Shown here piece by piece: positions 22,853 to 34,017 of a DNA stretch of 64,000 nucleotides (position 1 is its first letter; each line of letters begins with the position of its first letter). The notes beneath the pieces are model-generated. The model was not told the DNA's origin. It worked only from the letters and a program-made list of their open reading frames with translations, and made no database searches. The position numbers and the translations under genes were made by a program. The DNA comes from Evernia prunastri (taxonomy: Eukaryota; Ascomycota; Lecanoromycetes; Lecanorales; Parmeliaceae): the NCBI GenBank assembly GCA_003184365.1, contig NKYR01000037.1, positions 62,001 through 126,000 on the forward strand. Direction: 5' to 3'.

Positions 22853-25418
22853 ATGTTGCTGTCACTGAACATGATCAGATTTTGGTACTTACTACTCGTT
22901 CCAGAGATCATCAACGTGAATGCGTTTATGAACAACAGCATCTCAAGTGTTTCAGCTCAAAATGCAGAAGCTGCTGCGGAAAGTAGCTACGACAGCAGTT
23001 ACTCTGCAGGCCTATTTGTTGATTGCTCCAGTTGTGAGTGTCCGCTCGACATCTTTTCAGTCGTGCTGACCCAGAGTTATAGACTCTGCAGCCCATTTGG
23101 CGCCATCAAATGCATCATCAGCAAATGTAACATACGCAACCTCGACACCAGCGTTTATCAAACCGGTGACCTCGACCTCGATAGTTCCATTTGAAGAATA
23201 TTGGTGTGAGAACTGGAACGGCTTGCCTGCCAATACTCCGGACTCCTTTCCAAACAACGGGACCCTGGAAGAATGGTTCTACAACCTCGACGCCAGCGAC
23301 AGAGAGTTTTGTTTATCACTGGAAAGAGCGAACTACAGTAGCTGGGCTGCTGCTAGTCCTACTCCCGTGGTTATCGGAAACTTCACGGACCCGCCAGCTT
23401 GGGCACCAACGCTGACCCCACCGTGCTGCGACACTTTCTGCAACATTGAAGCTTCGGCGGTGCAACTGTACTTCTGGCCTACCCCGGCGCCAGTTCCAAA
23501 TGTGACGACCATTCTAGGGGCCAATGGATTTACCTTGTGGGTGTCGAATTCGCCTCAAAGGTTACGCTGCTAATAATGATGCCACAGCACATCTCCGTCA
23601 GTTTATCTTGTTTACAAAGACGTCTCGGCCTATGGTCAGTGTGGGAATATAGGCCCTACGTATGACAGTTTGACTCTCCCTTATGATCCATCCGACATCT
23701 TTACCTTTGAAGAAGGTACAACGACTACATTGGACTATGCAAGTCTGTTTTCCAATTGTACAGCTCGAGGCCCAGATTATAGCTACCCGCAGGCCGATTG
23801 TATATCGAGCGTCAACTGGATGGACTCACCTTCTTGCGTATCTCAAGTAGATTCACTCGCGTCTTTGTTCACGTTTGACCAAGTCCATTGCTATCCTTAT
23901 CTCGACTATCCCAGCGGATTACAAGCGGTAAATCCGGCGTGGTCTACATGTGTCGACACCAACTTTGGAGGCCATTTTGCATCCGTCTTTGATCCTCCGT
24001 ATGCACTAACTCCAGCCCCTGCTCTAGCACCAGCTCCAACAAAAACTCCAAGTCTTCCCGGCGCTGCTCCTGCTTCTCCTGCTACAAATCCAACGCCAGT
24101 AAAGACTGCTGCTCCCCAAATCACTCGGCCGGTTGACGGGGCACCCGATCAATTGCCCGCAGATAAGAGTCGGCCAGCGGGGAACGACCCTCCAGTGGGC
24201 AGCGACACACCGTCAGAGCAAGATCCACCCGTGAATGGTGATCCATTCATAGGGAGCCCCTCACCAACAGGAGAAGCTCAGACAGATCCAGGTAAAGGGG
24301 GTTCAGATCCAATCGAAGCGCTTCATCCTTCCGTGGCTCCGCAAGCTGGCCAAGCTACCCCTAGTCAAAAATCCATCGAATACGCTCCGGCAATAGTACC
24401 CGGACCAATCGCTACTACGGTTCAAGGACACGTAATACAGGCAGTATCATCGTCTTCTGGTGGGATTCTCTTCGACGGGCAGTTCATTGCTCCAGGGCCC
24501 GCTTCGACCTTTGTTTCTGGCACACCGATTGCATTGAAAACAAATGGAGACCTGGTGCTTGGTTCCACAACTCTTCAGCATTTCATACCTACTTCGCTTC
24601 CGCCATCGGACTCTACCATCAAAGTCGGCTCCCAGACGCTCACACTCTCATCAAATATAATCGTTGGCGCTGGCCAAACACTCAAGCCCAATGATCCCGC
24701 CATCAGCGTTGATGGCACAATAGTGTCTCTTGGTCAGTCTGAGGTGCGAATCGGATCAAGTACCATAGCGTTATCGCCTGAACCATCGTCACTACCAGCA
24801 ATAGTCGTAAATGCCGCAGGCCAATTACTTACTTTGCTTTCAAGCGGCGTGGCTATCGCTGGTACAACTCTGACCTCGAACGCGGCTGCCATCACTGTGT
24901 CAGGAACGCGGATATCCCTTGGAGTTCACGGGTCGGTCGTAGGCAGCTCAACGCTAACTATACCCTCACCACCGCCGAATCCGAGTATCACTATCGCGAA
25001 TCAAATTTATGCCATCTCCCGGTTCGCGGACGGACTCGTAATCGCGGGTACGACGCTCCAATTGAACCAGCCCGCGATAACAATTTCCGGAAATGCATTT
25101 GCGCTCGCAACCTCCGGCCTCATAATCAACGGAACGTCGACCGTACATTTTGCGGCGGGCACAGATGATGGCGCACAGCAGCCAACTCCAGGTGGCATTG
25201 GTGGTTTTATATTTGCGGGGCTAAACGGTGGTCCTACGGCCAACGCTTCGCCAGTCGGAGCTACAAGCGTGAATCAAACCCAGCAAAACACAACTGATGA
25301 AGCTGCTGGGGGGCTAGAGGTCTTTCAAGGTCGAGGCGCGACAGTTGGGGTCCGGCTAGCAGCAGCTATTCTTTCACCAATCTTCACAATGACGTTACTC
25401 AAGCATTTCCTGTCATAG
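22853..25418 (+). CDS. Large secreted GPI-type protein with beta repeats
   Basis: Exons 22853-23033, 23083-23542 and 23588-25418 encode 823 residues. Intron 1 (49 bp, GTGAGT...GCTGAC...TATAG, phase 1) is good. Intron 2 (45 bp) needs a weak GTCGAA donor, but frame and sense (LWV joined to TSPSVYLVY) require a phase-2 join there. The N-terminus is hydrophobic and signal-like, followed by a Cys-containing region with many NxT/NxS sites. Residues about 355-475 form a Pro/Ala-rich hinge. About 475-750 holds three to four imperfect 60-residue modules built on GTTLxxxxPAITxSGTxxSL and GSSTL. The last about 25 residues are hydrophobic and fit a GPI signal. Probably a glycosylated wall or adhesion-type protein; no enzyme motif was seen. 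Confidence 0.75.
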
Positions 25419-26646
25419 TGTAAGTGTGGCGGGAGATAAAAGTGCTATTCATCATAGATGACTATCAGACAAGTCTTATTCCCCTTGCTCGACAATACTG
25501 TCCAAAATGACCGAGACGGTAATGATGCCGCAAGAGATTGGACGTTGACCTGCGATGAAGCCTCCAAAAGACGTTGTTTCTGTCAAGGTATGCTGCCTCT
25601 TGCAAAACAACTGAATTTTAGCGCCTCGGCGGCCATGAGATCCTCCACCCCACGAAAAATGGGTGTGGGAACCACCAGAAAACTACCAGCGCGTTATCCG
25701 GGGATGCAATTTGAATGGAAACTCTTGCCGGATGCCAGAGTAGAGTCTTTGTAGCAAAGTATACGCCTCTACCTGGACATGCGACCTATTTGCCCCTTCA
25801 GCCTATCCCTCGCCTGGTCAGCACGGACGGCTTTGAGAACATTCTGTGAAACCCGTAACTCATGCAGAATGCAAGTCGGCTGCAATGCCGGAATGCATGC
25901 GAGGACGGGTGCCTGCTTTGAGGGAGCTGCACGAGCACACTTTGGTAGCCAACCATACGAGCCGACTGGTCCTCTCCATGTTCAATATGTTGTAAGGGGC
26001 TGAAAATTCGCGCGGATATTGTATGTGAGGACATATCTGCCAATATTGCCAACGGAGCTGCGCTCTGCCGTGAGGAGGCAGATTAAAGATTTGTTGGGTA
26101 GATCACGAGGCCGCTGCAGCAGTGTCGATGTACGACTGCTCGTAGGGGAGGGATGCCCCAATACTCTAGCGCGAATCATATTCGCGGAGACAGTAAGCAC
26201 GGGATGCAGCTGAAAAAAAGGCCAATCGCAAGCCTGTCCTGTGCCTCGCTCTTGGGAGCTGAATCTCTCCCTTTGCAGTGTCTTATGCTCAATGACGCTT
26301 TCTAGCGCCCCTTTTTTAGGATGTTGTCTCAGGCCAATGCTTCGGTGGGTGGCATGGACCCCCCCGCACACCTCAGCGGTACATAATGGCTCGCCCTTAT
26401 CCTACGCTCAATTTGGGGAGCTGTACTTGCTGCGACGTGCCATCACGCAACGTCGCTGACCGCGGAGCTCTGGATCCATTCGTATCATTTACGCTCAACG
26501 CGCTATAGCAAGCCCGCGGTTGATCTCTCTTTGGCTTCGATCCGTGGACTGGACGAGCGCGGAGTCGCCAGGCAAGATCTTCTGTTTGGGCTCAAGGACA
26601 CGCTGAGATATCTCCTGCTCTTTACTCTTGCCAGGCTGTCCACGAG
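25419..26646. other. Intergenic, no supported gene
   Basis: Several frames of about 70-130 codons on both strands have no motif or splice structure. The final about 150 bp is the probable promoter of the adenylation enzyme. Confidence 0.4.
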
Positions 26647-28378
26647 ATGGAGACTCAGCACCACAGCATACCGGAGAATGCTGGCAAGCGACTTATGATG
26701 ACCATTATTGATGACGTGTCTGAGTCCGACCCTCAACGATGCTTCATGTCCATACCAAGAAGCTCGGACGTGAACGATGGACTCAGAGACGTGTCGTATG
26801 CCTCAATGGCACGTGCTATCAACCAGTGCGCTTGGTGGATGGAGGGTCTCCTGGGTAAAGGGGCTGATTTCCCAACAATTGCTACGTACTTGAGTCCAAT
26901 GGATTTCCGACATGTCATTCTCATTTTTGGAGCCATCAAGGCGGGGTACAAGGTATATCCAGATCGCTCTATCAGATTCGGCTGGTTCAAGCCCTTACTG
27001 ACCATATCAGATTTTCTACAGCTCTCCTCGCAATCGCCCCGAAGTCCAGGTCGCGCTTTTGGAAAAACTTGAGTGCCACATCCTCATGACTCCTGAGCAG
27101 ATGTCTGACGCCACGAGAGAGGTCCTTGACAGCCGGGCAATGCAAAAGTGCATTCTTCCCCATCTGGACTTCTTCCTTGGGGACGAGCCCGTCCAGCGAT
27201 ATCCTTACACCAAGACGTGGGAAGAAGCGCGAAAGGATCCATATGTTGTGATGCATTCCTCCGGCACGACTGGGACCCCAAGAGTCCTGATCCTGAAGCA
27301 AGGCACAGTCGCTGCCCACGACGCCTTCCAACGCTTCACTCAATATGGCGAAAACCCTTGGTACGGACACAACTGGATCGGCAAAAGGGTCCTTACCTCT
27401 TTTCCGTGGGTGCATGCGGGAGGTGTCTTGCTACTCTCCTGCGCCATCTACAACGCCTTCACGACTGTAATCGCGAACGAATGGCCTTTCAGCGGCGCAA
27501 TCGCCGATCACCTCCACGTCAACGGCGACATTCAGGCGGCATGGTACTCGCCATCTGTGCTCCAAGAAGTGGCCCGTAATACCACCTATCTGAAGAATAT
27601 CGCCAACCTCGATAATGTCTCCTACGCTAGCGGTATCCTCCCTGAAGCCATGGGTAACGCCATTGGAGCCCACACGCGCCTATTTGGTACGTATGCCTCA
27701 ACAGAGACAGGGATTTTACCTGGCGAGATGCCACCGGCGGAGGACTGGGGATACTTCCGCTATAATAAGCGCTTAGGACACTCGTTCCGCCACTTCGCCG
27801 ACGACATGTACGAGCTCGTACACACACGCGATGAGGCTATCGAGATGTTCCAAGGCGTCTTCTACACCTTTTTGAACGCAGACACCTACTCGATGCGCGA
27901 TCTGTACATACCGCATCCCACCCGCGAGGGCTGGTGGCGCTCAGCCGGACGTGTGGACGATGTGGTCATCTTCGCCGACGCCAAGAAGCTGAACCCCATT
28001 CCCTACGAGGCCGTCATCGAACAGCATCCAGCCGTTGCGACGGCGTTGATCTGCGGTACCGGACGTACCAGGCCCGCGGTGCTGCTGCAACCGAAGCAAT
28101 GGCCGGGGAACGACGAGGTGGAGAAGCGACTGCTCGAAGACGTATGGTCGACTTTGACGCGAGCGAACGAGGCGGGACCCATCTACGGAAGACTGATCAA
28201 AGAGTTGGTGGTCTTGACGAAGAAGGACAAGCAGATGGCTAGGGCCGGAGGGAAAGACACGGTGCAGCGGAAGAGGAGTTTCGAGCTCTACGAGCGGGAG
28301 ATAGAGCTAGCGTACCAACGTGCCGAAAAGCTCGGGTTGATCTGGCGCGAGTTCGCGGATGCAGGCGGGCTGATTTAA
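26647..28378 (+). CDS. Stand-alone adenylation enzyme of the NRPS-like (ANL) type
   Basis: Exons 26647-26952 and 27011-28378 encode 557 residues; the 58-bp intron (GTATAT...ATCAG) joins in phase 0, giving the usual GYK-IFYSSPRN core. Motifs in order: A3 phosphate loop HSSGTTGTPR (about 184-193), A5 YASTETG (about 329), A7 YSMRDLY (about 395) and A8 GWWRSAGRVDD (about 409-419). The A10-like catalytic region is GGKDTVQRK (about 516-523). This family activates a carboxylic acid as its AMP ester. The sequence most resembles A domains of fungal A-T-R reductases but stops where the carrier domain would begin, with no T, R or TE domain before the stop. It may therefore form a free adenylate or CoA ester, or load a carrier in trans. 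The substrate is unknown. Confidence 0.85.
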
Positions 28379-29211
28379 ACCTTTTCTTGACTGCTGTCGC
28401 TCTCTAGGTACTCCGGATGCTCAATCTATGCTCCACAAGAGGTCTGGATAGCATAAATCGGCCAATGATGAACAATGGACCAGTAGTAACTCTCTCCCTG
28501 CCATCAAATCCACTCAGGGTCAACCCGAGATCGCCCAGACTCGCGCAAGATGCCGAATCGAGGGTGAGGCAGGGCCAGATCTGTATTCTCTAGAGATCGG
28601 TGTCTAGCTAAGACCAAGCCACACGTAGAAGTGACTCAGTACACAGCTTAGGTCTAGAAATTGTTACTCTCCATATAAGAAAAAAAGATTTGCAATAGAT
28701 TTGAAGTTTCATGAGATTCGGGATCGGCGATTCGAAAGAAGTTACTTAACTCCAAGACTCACTGGATCTTTCTTTCAAGTTTGAATGTTTCGAGCATCCA
28801 CGATAACTATGATCTTGAACATGAACTCGACTGCACGATGGAAGAGAGATCTTGTTGGAGTCTGCTGAGTTGGAAGAAGTTGAGAATTGTCGTGGTGCAT
28901 ACTTTGATTTGTACGCTCTAGTCAACCGTAAAAGGAGAAATCATACGCTCATTATCGTCTCCCCCCGGATGCCTATTCGTCTCCAATCGACACTCTAAAA
29001 ATACCGCTCGCATGCCCGACACACCCATTCACAAGCCTCGTAAACCCATATACACATTAAAACCCCCCCCCCCCCCTTATTAGGTCTTCTCAATCAACAC
29101 TCTTCCACCCAGCCCGTCTCCCCCCCGGGCAACCCAACAAACAATATATACACTCCCTCCCCCCCCCTACTTTCTCCCTCTTCCCCCCTTCCCCCCCTCC
29201 CCCTCGAACCT
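28379..29211. other. Convergent 3' intergenic with poly-C tract
   Basis: Separates the adenylation gene and the minus-strand E2 gene, whose 3' ends face each other. No gene. The part nearest the E2 gene is very C-rich. Confidence 0.4.
29063..29076. repeat. C14 homopolymer
   Basis: Fourteen consecutive C on the plus strand in the 3' flank of the E2 gene; one of three long G/C runs around this gene. Confidence 0.9.
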
Positions 29212-29971
29212 CTACTCCTCCCCCAAACTCCTCCTCACATCCGCCCTGCACCGCCGCCGGAACTCCTTCGCGTCCTCGCGCCACAGCCTCGCGGCCTCGA
29301 CGTTGGCCGGGCTCTCGTTGTTGGGGCTGCTCAGCATGCTGATGACGCTGAGGAGGATGGTCTCGGGCGTCTGGACGGGGGACCAGCGCTCGCTGGCGGA
29401 CTCGTAGCCGTAGGGGTCGTTGGCGGGGGCGTGCAGGATGGAGATGCAGACGTCGCCGGTGGGGTAGACTGTTGGAGTGGGGGAAGACGGGGTGAGCAAG
29501 TGAAGGAGGGGGGTTGCGGGTTTTTTGGGGGGGGGGGGNGGGGGTTGGTTGGGGAAGGGGAGGAGGGAGGGAGGGAGGGACGTACCGTTTGGGTGGAAGA
29601 TGGGGGTTTGGAAGGTCATTTTGGGGGGTAGGTGGGGGTATTCCGGTGGGAAGATGAGGTGAGCGCGGTAGAATCCTCCTGTATATTCTCTTAACATCAG
29701 CCAAGCCGTTCCCTTCTTCCCTTCCTTCCTTCTTTTCTGTTCTTTCATTTCCACCACCCTCTCCCCCCTTGAAGAACCCTAACAGAAAAGAATAAACAAC
29801 CACCAAATACGCACCGCCATAATACTTGCAATCGTCCGAAATCATCAGCATGACCTCCCACTCGAACACGTTGCTCCCGATCAGACCGCAGCTGATGCCC
29901 GGTATGTCCTTGTCGCTCTGCATCTGTTTCAGCTGGCGGCTCAAAAGCCCGGAGGCCGCTGAGCTCGCCAT
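29212..29971 (-). CDS. UBC7: E2 ubiquitin-conjugating enzyme, UBC7/UBE2G type
   Basis: Minus-strand exons 29971-29815, 29678-29586 and 29468-29212 give 168 residues; both introns (136 and 117 bp) start GTGCGT/GTACGT and end ACAG, in phase 1. The UBC fold is complete: HPN at about 81-83 and the catalytic cysteine at about 91 in TGDVCISILH. The acidic-loop insertion after it (residues about 95-111, ending YGYESASERW) is the hallmark of UBE2G-type E2s. Known members take ubiquitin from E1 and work with ER-associated degradation ligases to build Lys48 chains. Whether it is the G1 or G2 subtype I cannot decide. Intron 2 contains a G-run with an undetermined base at 29539. Confidence 0.92.
29527..29544. 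repeat. G-run with one undetermined base, in E2 intron 2
   Basis: Twelve G, an N at 29539, then five G on the plus strand (C-run in the transcript). The N probably reflects base-calling trouble in the homopolymer. Confidence 0.85.
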
Positions 29972-29992
29972 TTTTGCGGTTTGCTGTAATTT

Positions 29993-30017
29993 GGGGGGGG
30001 GGGGGGGGGGGGGGGGG
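29993..30017. repeat. G25 homopolymer upstream of the E2 gene
   Basis: Twenty-five consecutive G on the plus strand, about 20 bp upstream of the E2 start codon. It would be a C-run in the 5' leader if transcribed. Confidence 0.9.
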
Positions 30018-31200
30018 TGTGAGGGGGGTTTCTTGGTTTTGTCCCCAGTGAGACCGCTTGTCGAGGAAGGAAGGAAGGGAGGGGAAGCAATGGTTTGGGG
30101 AAAAGTTTGATGGGTTTCATAAAGGAAACAAACGGACCGAGATGCACACGGACTCGGCAGTACACCTCGGTTGCGCTAAATTGAATTTAGGCTGGCGGGC
30201 GGTTAAAATTGCTTGCGGTATCGGGGACCGAGAGGAATAAAGTAATGTCACAACTATTCTCCATTTCAACCTACGGAGGTACTGCCTCAACAACCACTTT
30301 CCTCACGTCCTAATCCTCTAAACAACCCTCCCCACGATGAACATCGCCGCCCCCGAACCGGCGGAATGGTCAAGACGGACCGGGTAGAGCACTGAGAGCA
30401 ATCAAACACCCCCCCACCCTCCCAGCCAGCATCCCGCCACCCGCAACGCAGAAAACGCCCCTCCCCCCTCCCGGAACTCAGGCCGCCCACACATCGAACA
30501 CACCTTCAAAAAAAACCCCAAACAGATCACGCGCCCACACAGCCTCTGCCCAATAACTATATCTAGATGCGCTTCGTAGCACGTCAGCTACCGTCTTACT
30601 CACGTATACGCCATAGGGTAGCAAGTAGACTGCAGAAAATTGGCTCCAGACGCTGGTTTTCCTCTGGCGAAGAAAGAGGGGAAAAGGGGGGGGGGGTTCC
30701 TGTTCGGTTTGCGGTAAGGTATGGGATGCTTTATGTTCCCGTGTTCTTTGGAGGGACAGGAGGAATTGGAGGATGACGGTTTTTGGTTGATTGTGTGTGA
30801 TAGCCGGAGTTGAGGGAGGTGCCGGCATAATCATGCTTGGAGCGAGGAGTAGCTGGGAGCTGAAGGATGTGGTTACAACGTCCATTATTCTGTGAGTCTA
30901 TCTAATCAAAAAGGCATGAAAGTTGCTTTGCATGATCCGTAGGAATTAAGATACAATTGGGCCTTCAAGGTTGAGGCCAAGGTGTGTGAGTATTACAGAC
31001 TTGGCGGGGCGACTTCGTCGACGGAATCAACAGTGTCCAATGATCGTTGTACATGAACTCGCCAGATCTCAATTCCACCGAACATCACGCCGATGCTGTT
31101 AAATGCCGAAACACGTTGAATGCCGAAACAAGAAGGGGGTATCTTGTTGAGTTTAAGAAATCATGACCAAGTAATTATCGTAGCGATTGCACCGTTACTT
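30018..31200. other. E2 promoter side and doubtful 135-codon frame
   Basis: No well-supported gene. A minus-strand frame (30885-30478) of 135 codons contains good intron signals (GTGAGT...AGCTGACG...ATAG, about 47 bp within 30560-30610), so a small spliced protein is possible, but I recognise no motif and do not call it. Confidence 0.35.
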
Positions 31201-32172
31201 CTATTCCAACACAAGTCTCAAGATCAGACCCATTAAGGCGACGCCAAGGAATGCGGAGGAACTTGGCATCAGGGCGGTTCCGAAGCTCTTCTTGGTCGCG
31301 GAAGCCGCAAGCTTTGTTGTAACAGTGGTGACCTCTGGTGCAACGGTGGTGCCCGGCACGGTAGTCACAGCCTCGGCCACGACTGACCCAACGGTACTGC
31401 CACCGGTGATTGTCAAGGCTGAAATTGTAGTCGAGATGACGGAAGGCGCAACCGTGGTGCCAGGGATCGTGGTGGTATATGTGATCTCTTGACCTAGCGC
31501 CGTTACCGGTATGGCACTGCCAACTCCTGAAGCGGTATCTTGCGTGGGCAGCGTCAGAGTCGCGGTGTTTGGAGGAGTTGCGGGGGTGCCGTAGATGTTG
31601 CCGGATGATCCGTCCCCCAGCGTGTAGTTTCCGGTGAGTAGGTTTGCTGTGGAGCCGTTGACGGAGGTGTAAGAGCCATCGTGGACTTGACCGTAGGAGC
31701 CGCCAGGGAGGAAGAAGTTGGTAGTGTAGTTGTCCTAACAGGTTAGGAATTGCAAGGCAAGTGATTGAATATGGTGTTGCTCACATAGCAGAAGGAGAGA
31801 TCCAAATTCTGGAGAAGAAGACATATGGTTCCATCGGCACCTTGAACGAGAGTCAGCACCGAGGATTCTTGTTATGATCGTCGGCTACTCACAGCACAGA
31901 CTGCCTCCTGATGCTCGAGTGTCGATCACGGCGTGATCGCGCTCAGCTTCTCGCTTTGCTAGATTGGCGCTATCTAAGGTGTCGACGACATCGATGAAGA
32001 GAGAAGAGATTCCAGTGCCGATTGGAGGTTCATTTGTTGTTGCGGCGCCTTTAGGTTTGCATACGGTGAAGCTGCTGCTGCAAGCCGCTCTGGCATGCAA
32101 CGTGTCGTCGCATGAGATACGATGCGCGCAAGAGAGGAGGAGCAAAAGGAATGTGGTGGATGGAAGCATCAT
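31201..32172 (-). CDS. GPI-type Thr-rich cell-surface protein
   Basis: Minus-strand exons 32172-31893, 31840-31785 and 31734-31201 encode 289 residues. Introns of 52 and 50 bp have GTGAGT/GTGAGC donors, CTGACT/CTAACC branch sites and AAG/TAG acceptors, and the phases agree. Residues 1-21 are a signal peptide. The N-terminal half has spaced cysteines (ACSSSFTVC, SLCC, GTICLL, SFCY), probably disulfide-paired. The C-terminal half is Thr/Val/Ser-rich with a near-repeat (TTIPGTTVAPSV and TTVPGTTVAPEV) and ends in a hydrophobic GPI-type tail. Likely an anchored wall glycoprotein; it does not fit the eight-cysteine CFEM spacing well. The function is unknown. Confidence 0.75.
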
Positions 32173-34017
32173 GATAAGGAAAGTTGTTGAGCGATTGGAT
32201 CGAGGTCGGTGTGGAAGCGAAGGTACCTATGTATACGGGTGGGGGAAAGATTTGTTGCAGAAGCTTGGACTTTGGAGCGCTGAAGTATATGAGAGAGTGT
32301 TGTCCTATCAAAGGACACGAGGAGAGATGGAAGGGAGCAAGTTTTAGCCAGGGCGCATAAAGATAGTGCGGCAACCCACCACCCGCCCACCGCGCCAACT
32401 CATCCGATTTCCGACACATTTCGTGAGAGTGTCTGGGAGATAACCTTATCTGCTCCTGTTGCCATAGGTCATTTTCCTCTTTCTTATCATTGTTAAGAAG
32501 AAGCCCGCTTTCTGGCCAAATGATTGATGTCTGAGTCTCATCGACGAGCATATCCGAGGGGTTAAGTAACATTCAGCCCTAGGTCGATAAGTGGACCCTA
32601 GATTTCCCCGCACCCGTAGGTCACCTACGGACGCAGCTTAAATCTATTATTGGAGACCTATGAGACACTTGAGACCGGGATTCTCTTGTTTCTTGTTTTG
32701 AAGATCTAGGTACTTGTAGCCGCCAAACCATGGTAAAGTAGGTAATTTAATTAGATCCGCTTAAAAATAATATACTGCCTCAAGCTGTCGCTGCAGTCAG
32801 TGACAAGGGAAAAACAAGAGACAGCATGACCTCGGAGGAAACCTCATTTGCGACAGTCTGAAACTCCTCGTCTACAAGGTATGACCTTGACCCTCGCCTG
32901 TCTGATTAACGGCCGAGAGGTGGCTCCTTCTCTCCCACACGCAAGGAGCTGGCAACATCTCCTTGTCTTGAATGTCTCCTCCATTTGGTTCCAGAAAGCT
33001 GGGCTTCCATGTGTAGTACGTACCTTTCCTTCAAATTTTGGCATTGTGGCATGGGCTTCCCTCAACGAGCTTCCTATCTGTCCCTATGTGTGTCCATATC
33101 GGGAGCATTGTTCCCTTTAGTTCTTGTCAGTGCTAATTGGGATTGTAATGGACCATTACGTTTTTCATATGTGGTTGACATGGGTTGTTTTGGACGGAAA
33201 AGCCTGGAGGGGTCAGTATGGAATTATGGTATCGATGCTGTCGTCCGATGAGCGCCCAGCACCAGTGAGAACTATTGGAGAATATGTGATCCTGAGCCCA
33301 TTGAAGAGGCCTTTTTCTCTGCCTAGTATTTCTTACCGATGGATCATGATTGTCAATGCGTATGAAGGGAGAACTGTCCGGGTTCAAAGTTTTCTTTCAA
33401 ATTGCTTGGCGCCAAGGTCGGGAGAATTTCATTGAAGTACCTTACTCCGTATCCCGTTCCAGTACGAGGCTTTGTACCTCGGTCGATCTCTTCTTCCCCT
33501 TCACCCCCTGAACTTTTGACCTCTAGGGCATCAACATCCTCACAGCACGACGTGAATTAAATTCGATACCTATCCTTCTCGAGCCATTAGAATTTCTTGC
33601 TGCTTCCACACTTGCTGCGATGCCCTCTCGAAATCCTCGGGCGGCGTTTAAATCCGCTCTCATAGCACAGCAAAGGCAAGGAGACTGGCCAACGTCAAAA
33701 AGCGAGCGTCACGGAAGGAGCACAACAACGAACAAAGGGTAGATAGAGCGATCGATGATGATGAAGTGGGCTCAACCCGGAATTACCATTATCTCTAGTA
33801 ACATACAACTTATTAGGCGAGCAACAGCGCGCGCGGCGACACCCCGGTACAAGTACAATACAGCACAGGTTTTCCCCAAAAACGCCAGAGGGAGGGAGAA
33901 AACAAAACGCAGCGGTACGGCCTCATGTTGAATAGGCCGCACATCCAAACACTTTTCCCAGGACATCCAATCCATCCAATTCGTCCATCCGTCCATTCAT
34001 ACATACCATTCCTACCC
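32173..34017. other. Long intergenic region, no supported gene
   Basis: Between the divergent surface-protein promoter and the 3' end of the PKS. Short frames around 32850-33440 have no motif. I see no repeat or RNA signal. Confidence 0.4.

Noticed and set aside
29090..29971. 293-codon minus-strand frame through the E2 gene
   Set aside because: It reads through both introns and then out of frame, giving Pro/Arg strings; splicing yields a complete E2 fold instead.
30478..30885. 135-codon minus-strand frame considered as a small gene
   Set aside because: Some intron signals exist, but there is no recognisable motif, and splicing changes the C-terminus to a few meaningless residues.
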